NCBI GenBank assembly: GCA_023678885.1
Contig: CM042993.1
Location: forward strand, 7,090,501 to 7,154,500
DNA from: Pogostemon cablin
Lineage: Eukaryota > Streptophyta > Magnoliopsida > Lamiales > Lamiaceae
DNA length: 64,000 bases
Direction: 5' to 3'
Position 1 is the first letter of the stretch, and every line of letters begins with the position of its first letter. This document shows positions 10,753-21,315 of this stretch, piece after piece. Both the position numbers and the translations under genes were made by a program. The notes under the pieces are model-generated. The model worked only from the letters and a program-made list of their open reading frames with translations, searched no databases and had not been told where the DNA came from.

Positions 10753-11842
10753 AATTCAACTACCCACTATATATTAAAACATTATTTCTTTCACCTCAAT
10801 ACACATTAAAATACTATATTTTTTAATACATGTACAAAAAGCAAATGTAACTATTAGGGCGGAATGGAGGGAGTTTTTTTTAATTAAAAATGTTACTATT
10901 ATTTTCTTTTAAAATGTTATCACTTTTTATTTATATTATAAATTGTTCATAAAATATTTTACTATCATTATCACTTTTCATCTATTGATTGTAAAGATTA
11001 TTATTTATTATCCACAAAGTTATGTGCTATTAACTACATACTCCTATATTGATGAACAATCTAAATTAATATCGCCCACATGAGCAGCTCAACTGATTAA
11101 GTAATGGAGTATCTTGCATAATGACCCATTTAAGAGCTCATTATATAGTGGATTAAAAGGTTTAACCCCTTATTGGTCAATTTAGTTACCATAATTTACT
11201 TTTCTCACAAGTTGTCGAGCCACCTTTTTGCACAATCTTAATTAATGTCTTTTATTTTCTGTTGAAAATTTTAAAAATAGCCTAAATTTATGTACTCTTA
11301 ATTAATTAGGACCAACTTAATTCGAAGATAAAAAGAAAAGAACATTAAAACCTATAATCCTCTAGGACAACTTTTGTGTTGAGCGTCTCATATGAGATTA
11401 TTTTATATTTTTTAAATTAATTATCATTTTCGCAATAAAATGTTATCATTTTTTATTTATACTATAAATTATTTATGAAATAGTATTATCATCTTTTTAT
11501 TAACTGAGTATCACTTTTAATTATAGAAATTATTACATTTTATAAATATCACATAAGCCCTTACGTGAGACGATCTCCTATAAATTTTTGCAATCTTTCA
11601 AAGGATTAAATTCATGTAAAGCAATATGTGGTCATACTCAAATAACTCGTGACATAAACATGATGATCATATCATGATATAATAACGATAATCTGCACGT
11701 ATATATATTTTTCATTAATTATACAAATGTACGTACGTTATAAATTAGACTCTGTGATTGCACAATATATATTAATCCGAATAATTAATTTATAATATCA
11801 TGTAAATTCATGGGAAGAGTCGGCATTGAAATAAATGATGGC

Positions 11843-11844
<2 letters not shown>
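10753..11844. other. gene-free stretch with MITE remnants
   Basis: The right half of a Stowaway copy ends at about 10872 (ggcggaatggagggag). A copy of the GAGAC/agtgataat MITE lies at roughly 11380-11580 (gtctcatatgagat ... acgtgagacgatctc). The rest is AT-rich and I see no gene. Confidence 0.4.

Positions 11845-11926
<82 letters not shown>
11845..11926. repeat. (TTA)n microsatellite
   Basis: About 27 uninterrupted TTA units. Confidence 0.97.
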
Positions 11927-11928
<2 letters not shown>

Positions 11929-12109
11929 TTTTTTATTGTAAATATAAGAATAAATTTTAATTAAGATAAATTGTTTGTTCATTGTCCATGCATATAATAT
12001 ATTCTATCGTTACCAAAACTAGGATGTCACTGGAGGCATTCTAATTTAACATAAAATATATAATTTTTATTCAATAGTGTATGTATATATGTTTTTTAAT
12101 AAACGTATA

Positions 12110-12353
12110 CTTCTTCCGTCCCGTGTTAAGATTTACATTTTTTTTTATTTTGGATTGTCCTTAATGTTTACATTTTTTTGTCAAGTTAGCCCATACAAAA
12201 CAGTTAATTATTTTATGTAGGGTCCACACAAAACATTAATACAACTACCTACTTTACATTAAATATTATTTCTTTCATTTCACTACACATTAATATATTA
12301 TTATACTCTCCATGCAAAAAGCAAATGTCAACATTAATACAAGACGAGGGGAG
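12110..12353. mobile_element. Stowaway-like MITE
   Basis: The left end is CTTCTTCCGTCCCGTG and the right end is GACGAGGGGAG, flanked by TA on both sides. The interior has the 'tacccactac...acattaa' words shared by other copies in the window. No coding content. Confidence 0.7.
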
Positions 12354-12689
12354 TAACTTTTTTATATTTAGTCTTTTATTAAAAATTAACATAAAATTTA
12401 TTAACAAAAATGTATATGCATATATTTTTAGTTATTAATATAAAAGTTCTAAATGTGGACAAAATATCAACTCCTATCTCACAGTTCTAGGTGAAGATCA
12501 ATCATTCATATTACATTCAACATCAAGATTACTTGCTCATATGATAATCCTTTATTATGTCACCTATCAGTTTTATATATACGTCTAATCTGAGATGATC
12601 CATCAAATTAATTACAATGTCAATTACTACAACTTCCAAATTCCACGTCATCATGACAAATAAATTCGTTGTCGTTAAGATAAATAATA

Positions 12690-12965
12690 CTCCCTACGTT
12701 CCATAATACTTTTCATATTTTTCTCTTGTTTGTTTCACAAAATCTTTCACACCCAAAAGGAAACATTACTTTATCCAACAATCTCAAAAGTTACTTTAAT
12801 TTCAAAATTTTCACTTTTTTTTCACACACATATAACTACTTTATATTTTTTATTACCTAAAAATGCTACAATACCCTCAAAAGTCAATAAAATTTGTCAA
12901 AAAATATAAATTTTTTTAAACAACGTGAAACAATAAACATTAAAAGTATAATGGAACGGAGGGAC
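12690..12965. mobile_element. Stowaway-like MITE
   Basis: Ends CTCCCTACGTTCCATAATA / AATGGAACGGAGGGA with flanking TA. The interior shares the 'ccaacaatctcaaaagttactttaatttcaaa' words with the copies at 44667 and 50414, which makes them one subfamily. Confidence 0.7.
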
Positions 12966-12974
12966 TATATATCA

Positions 12975-13424
12975 CACTACAAAAAGTACTCCATCCCTCC
13001 CATAATTATCTGCACCATTCATTTGTAAATAAATATGGGATAGAGGGAAGAATATTTTTTAACAACAGAATTTTCCAATAGAATTCAATCGTTGATAATT
13101 ACCAATGAATTAACAATCAAAATAACATTTTTCTATTAGCAATGAAATGCCAACGGATTTATTCTCTATTTTACCAACGAAATTCATTCCGTTGGTAATT
13201 ACCAACGGATTATTAAGCTAGGAAATCTTTATATAAATTACCAACGGAATTATTTACCAAATAAGATTGATTTTTCGTTGCTAAAAATTTATCAACCACC
13301 ACTTTACCAACGAAAATTTATCAACGGATTCCGTTGTTGCTAATCCGTTAATAAAACAATTTAACAATACTATTAAGGCTTTTACCAACGGAATATTTTG
13401 ATGTAAAAAATAGTTTTTTTAGTG
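12975..13424. mobile_element. small non-autonomous CACTA (En/Spm) element
   Basis: The element starts CACTACAAAAAG and ends TTTTTTTAGTG, with a 3-bp target duplication TCA on both sides (12972-12974 and 13425-13427). Its 450 bp are filled with direct and inverted copies of a short word close to TTACCAACGGAAT (at least eight), the kind of subterminal repeat array that CACTA transposases bind. It has no open frame. Confidence 0.8.
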
Positions 13425-13667
13425 TCAAGTTAATTTAGTGGGAAGATTATATGACAAAATATTCTGTAATTTAATTAATGCAACTAATTAAGTAAAATAT
13501 GGGAAAGACTTCAATTTTAAATTAATATGATTTTTTTAACGGCAAAAACTATGGTGACACTAATCTCACTCTATAATACCACACAACCTTTTGAGAATAT
13601 AGGCAACTGCAGACCAGCTATATTTCTTTTATATTATTTTAATTAATTATTAATTGCAATTTTAATA

Positions 13668-13987
13668 CTCCCTCCGTCCCGGGAAGTATTTCACGTATTG
13701 GTGTGCGCGGAGTTTAAGAAAATTTTGTATTTTTATGTATAAAGTAAGAAAGAGAATATATATTTTAGTTGATTTAATGAAAAAAGTGTGTAAAGTTATT
13801 GAGAGATGTGGAAAAAGTGTGTAAAGTTTTTGGGAGATGTGAAAAAGCAAGTATTATATTGGGATATGTGTAAAAAGTGAGTATTAGTATAATGTATTTT
13901 TACCAAATTTAGTAAAAGTAAAGTGTGAAATACTTTGAGGGACGGATGAAAAAGGAAAGTGTGAAATACTTTGGGGGACGGAGGGAG
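13668..13987. mobile_element. Stowaway MITE
   Basis: Perfect consensus ends (CTCCCTCCGTCCCGGG at the left, GGGGGACGGAGGGAG at the right) with TA duplications at 13666-13667 and 13988-13989. The inner sequence 'gtgaaatacttt' is repeated near the right end, suggesting an internal duplication of about 45 bp. Confidence 0.85.
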
Positions 13988-14052
13988 TAACATATTTAAA
14001 ATTTTATCATATTAATTCATAACCTCTTCAACTCAATTCATAAATACTTTGA

Positions 14053-14290
14053 GCAAAGATTTGTGTGAAACCGTCTCACATGAAAGTTTATATGAGATGG
14101 TCAGTGATAACTTTTGTAATGAAAAGTAATAAAAAATTAATGAAAAATGATAATATTATTTTTTGAACAATTTATAGTATAAATGAAAAGTGTAACATTT
14201 TGTAGTGAAAGTGATAATGTAATATATCGAAAGTGATAATTATTTTATAAAATATAAAATGGACTTACCTAGACGGACTCTAGACCTACC
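14053..14290. mobile_element. MITE of the GAGAC/agtgataat family
   Basis: The copy begins near 'tgtgtgaaaccgtctcacat' and contains several 'agtgataa' words and 'gaacaatttatagtataaat'. It ends near 'agacggactctagacc'. Boundaries are approximate. Confidence 0.45.
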
Positions 14291-14385
14291 CAAAATTTGT
14301 GGTCTATAATCTATTTTGCTCTTAGAATTAATTCAACCTTAGACTATATTTACTTTCGATTTTTTATTATAAATTTAAGATTATA

Positions 14386-14611
14386 CTTTTTCCATACATC
14401 CTCAATGTATCTATTTACTTTTTGCATGTGAATTAAGGAGTATTACTATTTTATGTGTAATAGGTAGTTGTTTTATTGGAGGGTGTGAGTCCCATATTTT
14501 ATTTGTATTAGTGGAGGGTGTGAGTCACATAGTCAAAAAAGGGAAATGGATAAATTAAGGATGAACGGTCCAAAATGTTAAAATGGATAATGACAGCAAA
14601 CGGAGGAGAGT
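14386..14611. mobile_element. degraded Stowaway-like MITE
   Basis: The right end 'aaacggaggagagta' and a left end 'ctttttccatacatcc' bracket the usual interior words (ttagtggagggtgtgagt...). The ends are diverged. Confidence 0.45.
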
Positions 14612-14829
14612 ATAATTCATTTCATTATTATTAACATATAATTACATTTTGCATAAATATCAAGTAATAGCAGTTTACAATTATTTGGATGTAGCCTATT
14701 TTACTCCACAGGAAAATCATATTGAAATTAGAAAGTTTTTTTCCATTAGAAGTTTGAAATTATTATTAAAATCAATTAATAAAAATATAAGAAAAAAAGG
14801 TTTGGAGTTACATTAAGTGACTCTAGTGT

Positions 14830-15475
14830 GAACCCAATTCACCTTATATATGTACCATATTTTGTAAAATTATTTTTTAGTATATAAAAAATTAATATTT
14901 TAAGAGATGAATTATTAATTTTTTGAATTTATTAATTTTTGAATTAAAAAAAATACTATTACTCCTCAATTAATTCCCCTGATCAACAAAAATATACAAG
15001 ATTACACCAAAATTTGAAAAGTAATATTTTATTATTCAATAGAAGATATATATAGCTCCTCTTTTAAAGATTTTTTTAATTAAAAAATAATCGATAAATC
15101 AGGATGTAAAAATTTGAGGAGTAATTTTTTTTTTATTTAAAATAGTAATATTCATCTTTCTAAATTATTTATATAGTATTAAAGAATTGAAAATACTTAT
15201 ATGAACTGGGTTCATACGTGAACCCAACTATTTTTATTGCGATTACTCTTTACTTAATAGAAAATTATTCACAGATGAATAAACTATTGCACTTTTAAAA
15301 AAATTTACTCTTCAAATTCTTGCATACATCGATTATTTTTTTAGTACATAATAATTTACTTTTTAAAGAGATGAACTATTATTCTTCTAAATAAAAAAAT
15401 ATTACTTTTCAAAAAGTAATTTTTTATATACTTTATAAAAATAGAATTTTTGTGGGAACCCAATTCACACTGAAT
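14830..15475. mobile_element. MITE of the GGGTTCAC/ttactcttta family
   Basis: The ends carry 'gtgtgaacccaattcac' and its inverted form, and a third copy of the word lies inside (about 15205), so this may be two elements or one with an internal duplication. The words 'agagatgaactattattctt' and 'tagtacataa' recur at 38720, 46727, 56615 and 58780. Confidence 0.45.
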
Positions 15476-15484
15476 TTACTCACA

Positions 15485-16120
15485 AAACAGGACATACGTG
15501 TAAATCCAATTCAGTACACCAAACTCACTCGTTAAGAATATGGCAAAAATTAGGGTGATTATATATTTCACTCGAGTCACGCAAATGCTTTCGATAAGTT
15601 AAACTACTAATAAAACACTCACCATTTAGTATATGTTTCTTAATTCATTTATTATTTACTCGCGAAGTCGTAGTTTTTTTTTTGTTCATAGTCAAATAGA
15701 TCAATAATATAAAAAGGAAAATAAAAAACAGAGGTGAAGTGTAGATATTTAAGGAAATGAAGCCACATAGTCAAAATTAATAATTTGTTTGGACCATTTT
15801 GAAAGTTGGATTTTCAGATTCATTTAAATATTCATGAAAAGGTATTGTATTTATATGTACATGGTATATCATTTTTTATTGTTTAGAATTTAAACAGTAC
15901 TCATGAACAGTTCATTTCCTACCCATATCCTCTTTTATTTTTCTTAATTAAATCATACTTTTCATGTTCTCCTCTGTAAATTTCAAATAATTATCATGTT
16001 AATTAATTTTTTGCGATAATGTGACGTGACTATCATCTAATTAATTTAAAATCATACCGTACACAACTCACTGATGCAAACATCTCTCTCAATCTCATGA
16101 GTCATGACCAATTAACCATT
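15485..16120. other. AT-rich stretch, nothing identified
   Basis: I see no gene, terminal repeat or tandem array between the MITE and the target site of Copia element 2. Confidence 0.4.
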
Positions 16121-16125
16121 ATTTT

Positions 16126-17090
16126 TGTTGAGAGAAGTAGACTCTTGCATGACTATGCTCGGTGCATGGTTCATGCATGTAAGGTCAACAATGAAGTTAA
16201 ATATTTGTTTGGTCCCGTAACTTTTTTTCTTTTTAATTTTAGTCCAAAAAAAAATATTTGTTTATAATTAGTCCCATAACTTTCATTTTTCTTTAATTTT
16301 GGTCCAATTTTCGCCGAATTTGCCACCTGTTTTCGAAATTGGCAAGTGATGCTGACATGACGAGTCCAACCAGCCAAATATTGATGAAGCTTAAGAAGAA
16401 GAAGAAGGATAACACCAAAAATTGAAAAATGTTTGTGTATGGGGTGACTATAAACGTTTTTGCAATCTTTGGTGTTGTCTTTATTCTTCTTCTTAAGTTT
16501 CATCAATCTTTGGTTGGTTGAGAAATAATTGGACTAGCCACGTCAGCATCGCTCGTCGGTTTCCGGCAACAAGTGGCAAATCCGATAAAAATTGGACCAA
16601 AATTAAAGAAAAATTAAAGTTATGGGACTAATTATAAACAAATATCTTTTTTGGGACTAAAATTAAAAAGGAAAAAAGTTACGGGACCAAACAAATATTT
16701 AACTCTCAACAATGCATACGTAAGTTTTGATGCAAGAATGGGCCATAGGCTGCGGTGATAGTAGGCCTGGTGTTGGTGGACATCTTGCTTGGCAAGCAAG
16801 TTTGTGATCACATATATGATATGTAAGATTCTACAGATCATATCATATATTTCTCATATATATCATAAGTTAAGATATATATGTAAGTTGTATTCATTCT
16901 TCATCGTTGTAACCCTAATCAATAAGATCTCTTATCCCTTAAGAGTGGACGTAGGCAATTGCCGAACCACTATAATTCTTGGTGTTCTAAGTTTTCTTTT
17001 GTTCTTCAAACAATCAACATAAGTGTGTGTGCGTGTGTTTTCATGCAATAAGTTCTTGCTAAGTTTAATACTTGCGCACGATTCATAACA
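16126..17090 (+). repeat. 5' LTR of Copia element 2, with an insertion
   Basis: Without the inserted 16194-16714 segment this LTR is about 444 bp and matches 19745-20192 with few differences. Its end CGATTCATAACA adjoins the primer site. Transcription starts from LTRs of this kind; the insertion lies about 70 bp from the LTR start, in the U3 part. Confidence 0.88.
16194..16705. mobile_element. MULE-like foldback element inserted in the Copia 5' LTR
   Basis: The element is bounded by a perfect 9-bp direct repeat TCAACAATG (16185-16193 and 16706-16714), which the 3' LTR carries only once (diverged). A 9-bp duplication is characteristic of Mutator-like elements. The ends are long inverted repeats starting AGTTAAATATTTGTTTGGTC, and the two halves fold back along almost the whole length (for example 'cttaagaagaagaagaa' against 'ttcttcttcttaag'). 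The open frames inside are by-products of the palindrome. It is non-autonomous, with no transposase. Confidence 0.85.
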
Positions 17091-17148
17091 ATTGGCGCCG
17101 TCTGTGGGAAAGTAAGCCAAAAACGACTGTTTGAAGAAGGTGATCACC

Positions 17149-19683
17149 ATGGTTATGACAAAGTTTGATATTGAGAAGTTCTCAGAGAAATTGGATTTTA
17201 GTCTATGGAGGATGAAGATGGAGACAATTCTTATTCAACAAGGGTTGTCTGATGCCTTGAAGCCATTGCCAGTAAACCAGGCTGCTGCGGTTGATGGGGT
17301 TGCAAACGCAGCAGATCAAGAATCGCAATCGAAGGCTCGTAGCGCAATTATACCATGGCTTGGAGATAAAGCTCTAAGAAAAGTTTCAAAGGAAGCCACT
17401 GCAAGGGGGTTTGGAAGAAATTTGAGGATCTTTACATGGTGAAGAGCCTAGCAAACTGCCTATATGTAAAGCAGAAGCTGTACTCGTTTAAGATGACAGA
17501 AGACAAGCTATTACTTGTACAACTTGATGATTTCAACAAAATCATTGGAGATCTTGAGAACATAGATGTTGTTCTTGAAGATGAAGACAATGCCTTAATA
17601 CTACTTTCTGCCCTTCCTAAGTCTTTGGAGAATTTCAAGGATACCTTGATGCATGGGAACAAGGATTCAATAACATTAGATCAAGTGCAGATGGCGTTAA
17701 AGTCAAAGGAACTTCAGAAGAATTCTGATGCTCAGATTGCTGGTGAAGGTTTGATGATCAAGAAACAAAACTAGTGGAATAAAAATAACAAGAAGGAAGG
17801 TGCAGATAAGAAGAAACAAGAGCAGAAGGATCAGAGTACATCAGCTGATAATGATAGCAATAATTGCTTTCATTGTAACAAACCTGGTCATTACAAGAAG
17901 CAATGTCGCAAGTGGAAGGCAATGGTGGCAAAACAAATAGCTAAAAGGGGAGGGAATCAGAAACCTCATGCAAATCAGGTGATACAAAACCAAAGTAATT
18001 CTGATTCTGATTTTATTGAAGCCTTGTCTATCTGTTCTAGTCCTGTTTCAGGTCAATGGGTGATGGACTCCGGATGTACATTTCACATGACATCCATAAA
18101 GGATTGGTTCACTGAATTGAGGCCATATCATGAAGGATTAGTCTTGTTGGGCAATGATCAAGCCTGCAAGATTGAGGGGATTGGCTATATCAAGTTGAAG
18201 ATGTTTGATGGAGAAATCAGGCTTCTGACAAAGGTTAGATATGTACCAAATTTAAGGAGGAATCTCATATCTTTAGGTATGATGAATTCTCAAGGGTACA
18301 AGTTTCAATCAGAAGGTGGAATACTTATTGTCATGAAAGGCAGTTCAGTGGTGATGAAGGGAATTAAGAAACATGATCTTTATTTTCTTGAAGGTTATGT
18401 GGTTTCTGGACAAAGCAATGCTTCTCAAGACCAAGATAGTGTTCAAGTGTGGCATGGCAGACTTGCTCACATAAATGAAAGAGGGTTACAAGAGTTAGCT
18501 AAACAGAAACTATTAGAAATAAGTTCAACTTGCAAGCTGCAGCAGTGTGAAGATTGCATTCTTGGCAAGTCTAAGAGGTTAAGGTTTGGTTCTGCAGAAC
18601 ATAGCACTAAAGCAAGACTAGAGTACATACACTCTGATCTTTGGGGGCCATCAAGAAGCACAACCATGGGAGATGGAAGATACTTTATATATTTCATTGA
18701 TGATTTTCAAGAAAAGTATGGATAAGAATCTTGAAATCTAAGGATGAGGCATTCTCAGCTTTTAAGGTATGGCTTACAGAAGTTGAAAATCAGACAGGAA
18801 GCAAACTCAAGTGCTTAAGAATAGATAATGGCCTTGAGTTTGTGTCAGAGCAGTTTAACAACTACTGCAAAGAGAAGTGGTTCAAAAGGCATAAGACTGT
18901 GCCTGGTACCCTACAACAAAATGGAGTGGCTGAAAGAATGAATCAAACTCTTCTTGTGAGAGTAAGATGCATGATGAGCAGTAGAGGTTTTTTAAAAGAT
19001 TTCTGGGGTGAGTTGGTGACAACAACAACTTACCTAATCAATTTATGTCCATCTGCAGCTCTTAAGTTCAAACCACCTGAAGAAGTTTGGTCTGGAAAAA
19101 CTCCAAATTACAGTTATCTGAGGGTAATTGGCTATCAAGTTTATGCACATCAGAAACAAGACAAACTTGATCTAAGAGCTATCAAGTGTGTACTTGTAGG
19201 TTATCCACAAGAAGTGAAGGGATATAAGTTGTGGTGCTATGAGACTAACAAGTTTCTTGTTAGTTCAATGAAGGAAAAATGCCATTAGTTGAAAGAACTA
19301 CAAGAACATCTATTACTCCAGATAAATTTGAGCTTGAGGTGGAGTTTAAGAGGAAGGAAGTGCAGCAACAAGAAGGTGATCAGGCTGATGTAAATGAACA
19401 AGAGGGAGAAGTAGCAAGAGAAGAAGTAGAGCCAGCTGATGTTGATATCAGAAATACTCTGAATAGCTATCAACTGGTCAGAGATAGATTGAGGAGACAA
19501 GTCAGGGCACCTGCTAGATACATTGAGGCTGATATTGTATCATATGCTCTATATGTTGTATCTGATGTTGAAGTATATGAGCCAAAAACATACTCAGAAG
19601 CAATATCAGGCAAGGAGGGTGATAAATGGTTAGGTGCAATGGAAGAAGAGCTACTGAGGATAAGTGGTGGCTGCAACCGTTAA
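17149..19683 (+). pseudogene. Copia gag-pol polyprotein truncated in RT, several frameshifts
   Basis: Gag starts at 17149 (MVMTKFDIEKFSEKLDF). A lost G in the run near 17409 shifts the frame, gag continues from 17436, and a TAG lies at 17772. The zinc knuckle CFHC-NKPGH-YKKQC is intact at about 17868-17910. Protease follows with the active-site DSG (WVMDSGCTFHMT, ~18058), then GAG-pre-integrase (VWHGRLAHINERGLQEL) with the zinc-binding C-x2-C (CEDCILGKSKRLRF). Integrase has its D-D-E residues in HSDLWGP, RIDNGLEF and NGVAERMNQ. A lost T near 18704 breaks it and another frame change falls near 19270. The last frame ends with WLGAMEEELLR, the first helix of reverse transcriptase, after which a deletion leads straight to the LTR-proximal sequence. 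The element could not have moved by itself in this state. Confidence 0.88.
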
Positions 19684-19744
19684 TGCAGCAGGTGGGGAGA
19701 AGTAGGAATTGTGATGAGGTGATGCAAGGTCTAAGGTGGAGTAT

Positions 19745-20192
19745 TGTTGAGAGAAGTAGACTCTTGCATGACTATGCTCGATGCATGGTTCATGCATGTA
19801 AGGCCAGCAATGCACACGTAAGTTTTGATGCAAGAATGGGCCATGGGCTGCGGTGATAGTAGGCCTGGTGTTGGTGGACATCTTGCTTAGCAAGCAAGTT
19901 TGTGATCACATATATGATATGTAAGATTCTACAGATCATATCATATATTTTTCATATATATCATAAGTTAAGATATATATGTAAGTTGTATTCATTCTTC
20001 ATCGTTGTAACCCTAATCAATAAGATCTCTTCTTCCTTAAGAGTGGACGTAGACAATTGGCGAATTGAATCACTATAATTCTTGGTGTTCTAAGTTTTCT
20101 TTTGTTCTTCAAACAATCAACACAAGTGTGTGTGCATGTGTTTTTATGCAATAAGTTCATGATAAGTTTAATACTTGCACATATTCATAACA
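19745..20192 (+). repeat. 3' LTR of Copia element 2
   Basis: This 448-bp LTR is the uninterrupted partner of the 5' LTR. It shows the pre-insertion site (GCCAGCAATGCACACG) of the MULE-like element. Confidence 0.9.
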
Positions 20193-20197
20193 ATTTT

Positions 20198-20523
20198 AAA
20201 AACGACAAAATACAAAAATGATTATTTTAAGACGAGCTAGCCTCTAAAGTCAAAATAAATACCATCAAAAAAAGATATCATGAATTGACAACGTGACAAA
20301 TGGCATATAAAATAAACATTTATTTTTTTGGTCCCATAAAGTATAGTCCATTTTGGTCCCTACACAAAAATTAATTTCGCGTGAATGATATCTGCCGTTA
20401 TATTTTCCGATTATATTTCCGGTTACACAAGTTAAGTCACATGTATTTAGAAAAAAATTTCAATCTCAAAGTTCTTAAGAATATAGATTCTGTCGTAAAC
20501 TGAATTTACTTGTAAATTTTATA
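20198..20523. other. AT-rich flank, nothing identified
   Basis: It contains the words 'ggtcccataaagtatagtccattttggtccct', typical of old non-autonomous DNA elements, but no ends can be paired. Confidence 0.3.
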
Positions 20524-20748
20524 CTCTCCCGTCTCATTCAAAGAGTCTATTTTTTTCATTTTGGTCGTCTCACCCAAAGAGTCAATTTTTCTTTTATAAA
20601 CACATGAGACCCACACACACCCACTAATACAATTAAATATGGGATCCGCACTCCCACTAATACAACTATCCACTACACATTAAATAATAATACTCCTTAA
20701 TCCATGTGTCAAAAAGCAAAAACTACCCTTAGTGTAAGATGGAGGGAA
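20524..20748. mobile_element. Stowaway-like MITE
   Basis: The left end CTCTCCCGTCTCATTC and the right end AAGATGGAGGGAA lie next to TA. The interior words ('cccactaatacaactatccactacacattaaataataatac') match the copies at 28016, 48946 and 57054. Confidence 0.65.
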
Positions 20749-21315
20749 TAAGTATTTTAAAATTATTCTTTAGTATATAAAAAATTATATTTTGAAGAGT
20801 ATAATTTTTATGCAGAAAAGTAATAATTCATGTCTTTAAAAAATAATTTTTCATATACTAAAAAGTATTTCCTTCGGCCGCTGATAAGGTATTTATTTTG
20901 TCATTTTATTAGTACATTTTAAAGGTATCAATTTTTCTTTTTTATCAAAAGGCCCCGCACAAACCAATCACTCACCCACTTTATATAAAATAATAATACT
21001 TCTTAATTCACATGCAAAAAATAAATGTCAATGGATGGAGGAAATATTAATTGATAAATCAAGATTTACAAGAATTTAAAGAGTAGATTTTTATTTAAAA
21101 AATAAAAATTTTTATGTCTAAAAAGTAATTTTTTTATATATAATAATATGATTTACATATTAACACACAAGTGTTTGTGTATTTGGATATCATACAACGA
21201 TTCAAAATAAGAGAATAACACCAAAAATTTAACTGGCGTCGGTAGCCTTATTAATTTTCTACACCAATTAAGTGCACAGACAAATATTATTACATAGGGT
21301 ATGCCAAATATGTGT
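20749..21315. other. AT-rich region 3' of the MYB gene with MITE remnants
   Basis: A degraded Stowaway copy lies at about 20866-21048. Parts of the 'ttactctttaaagag' MITE family are at about 20760-20860 and 21080-21140. The transcript end of the MYB gene is expected here. Confidence 0.35.

Larger units (their letters stand above)
16126..20192 (+). mobile_element. Ty1/Copia element 2, deleted for reverse transcriptase
   Basis: The LTRs are TGTTGAGAGAAG...CATAACA, and the element is flanked by a perfect 5-bp target duplication ATTTT (16121-16125 and 20193-20197). The primer site TTGGCGCCGTCTGTGGGAA begins at 17092, directly after the 5' LTR. The polypurine tract AAGGTGGAG precedes the 3' LTR at 19745. 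The internal region holds gag, protease and integrase, then stops at the first residues of reverse transcriptase. A separate 512-bp element is inserted in the 5' LTR only. Confidence 0.9.

Noticed and set aside
16171..16841. open frames on both strands between 16171 and 16841
   Set aside because: They arise from the foldback structure of the MULE-like element and the surrounding LTR; no protein family resemblance.
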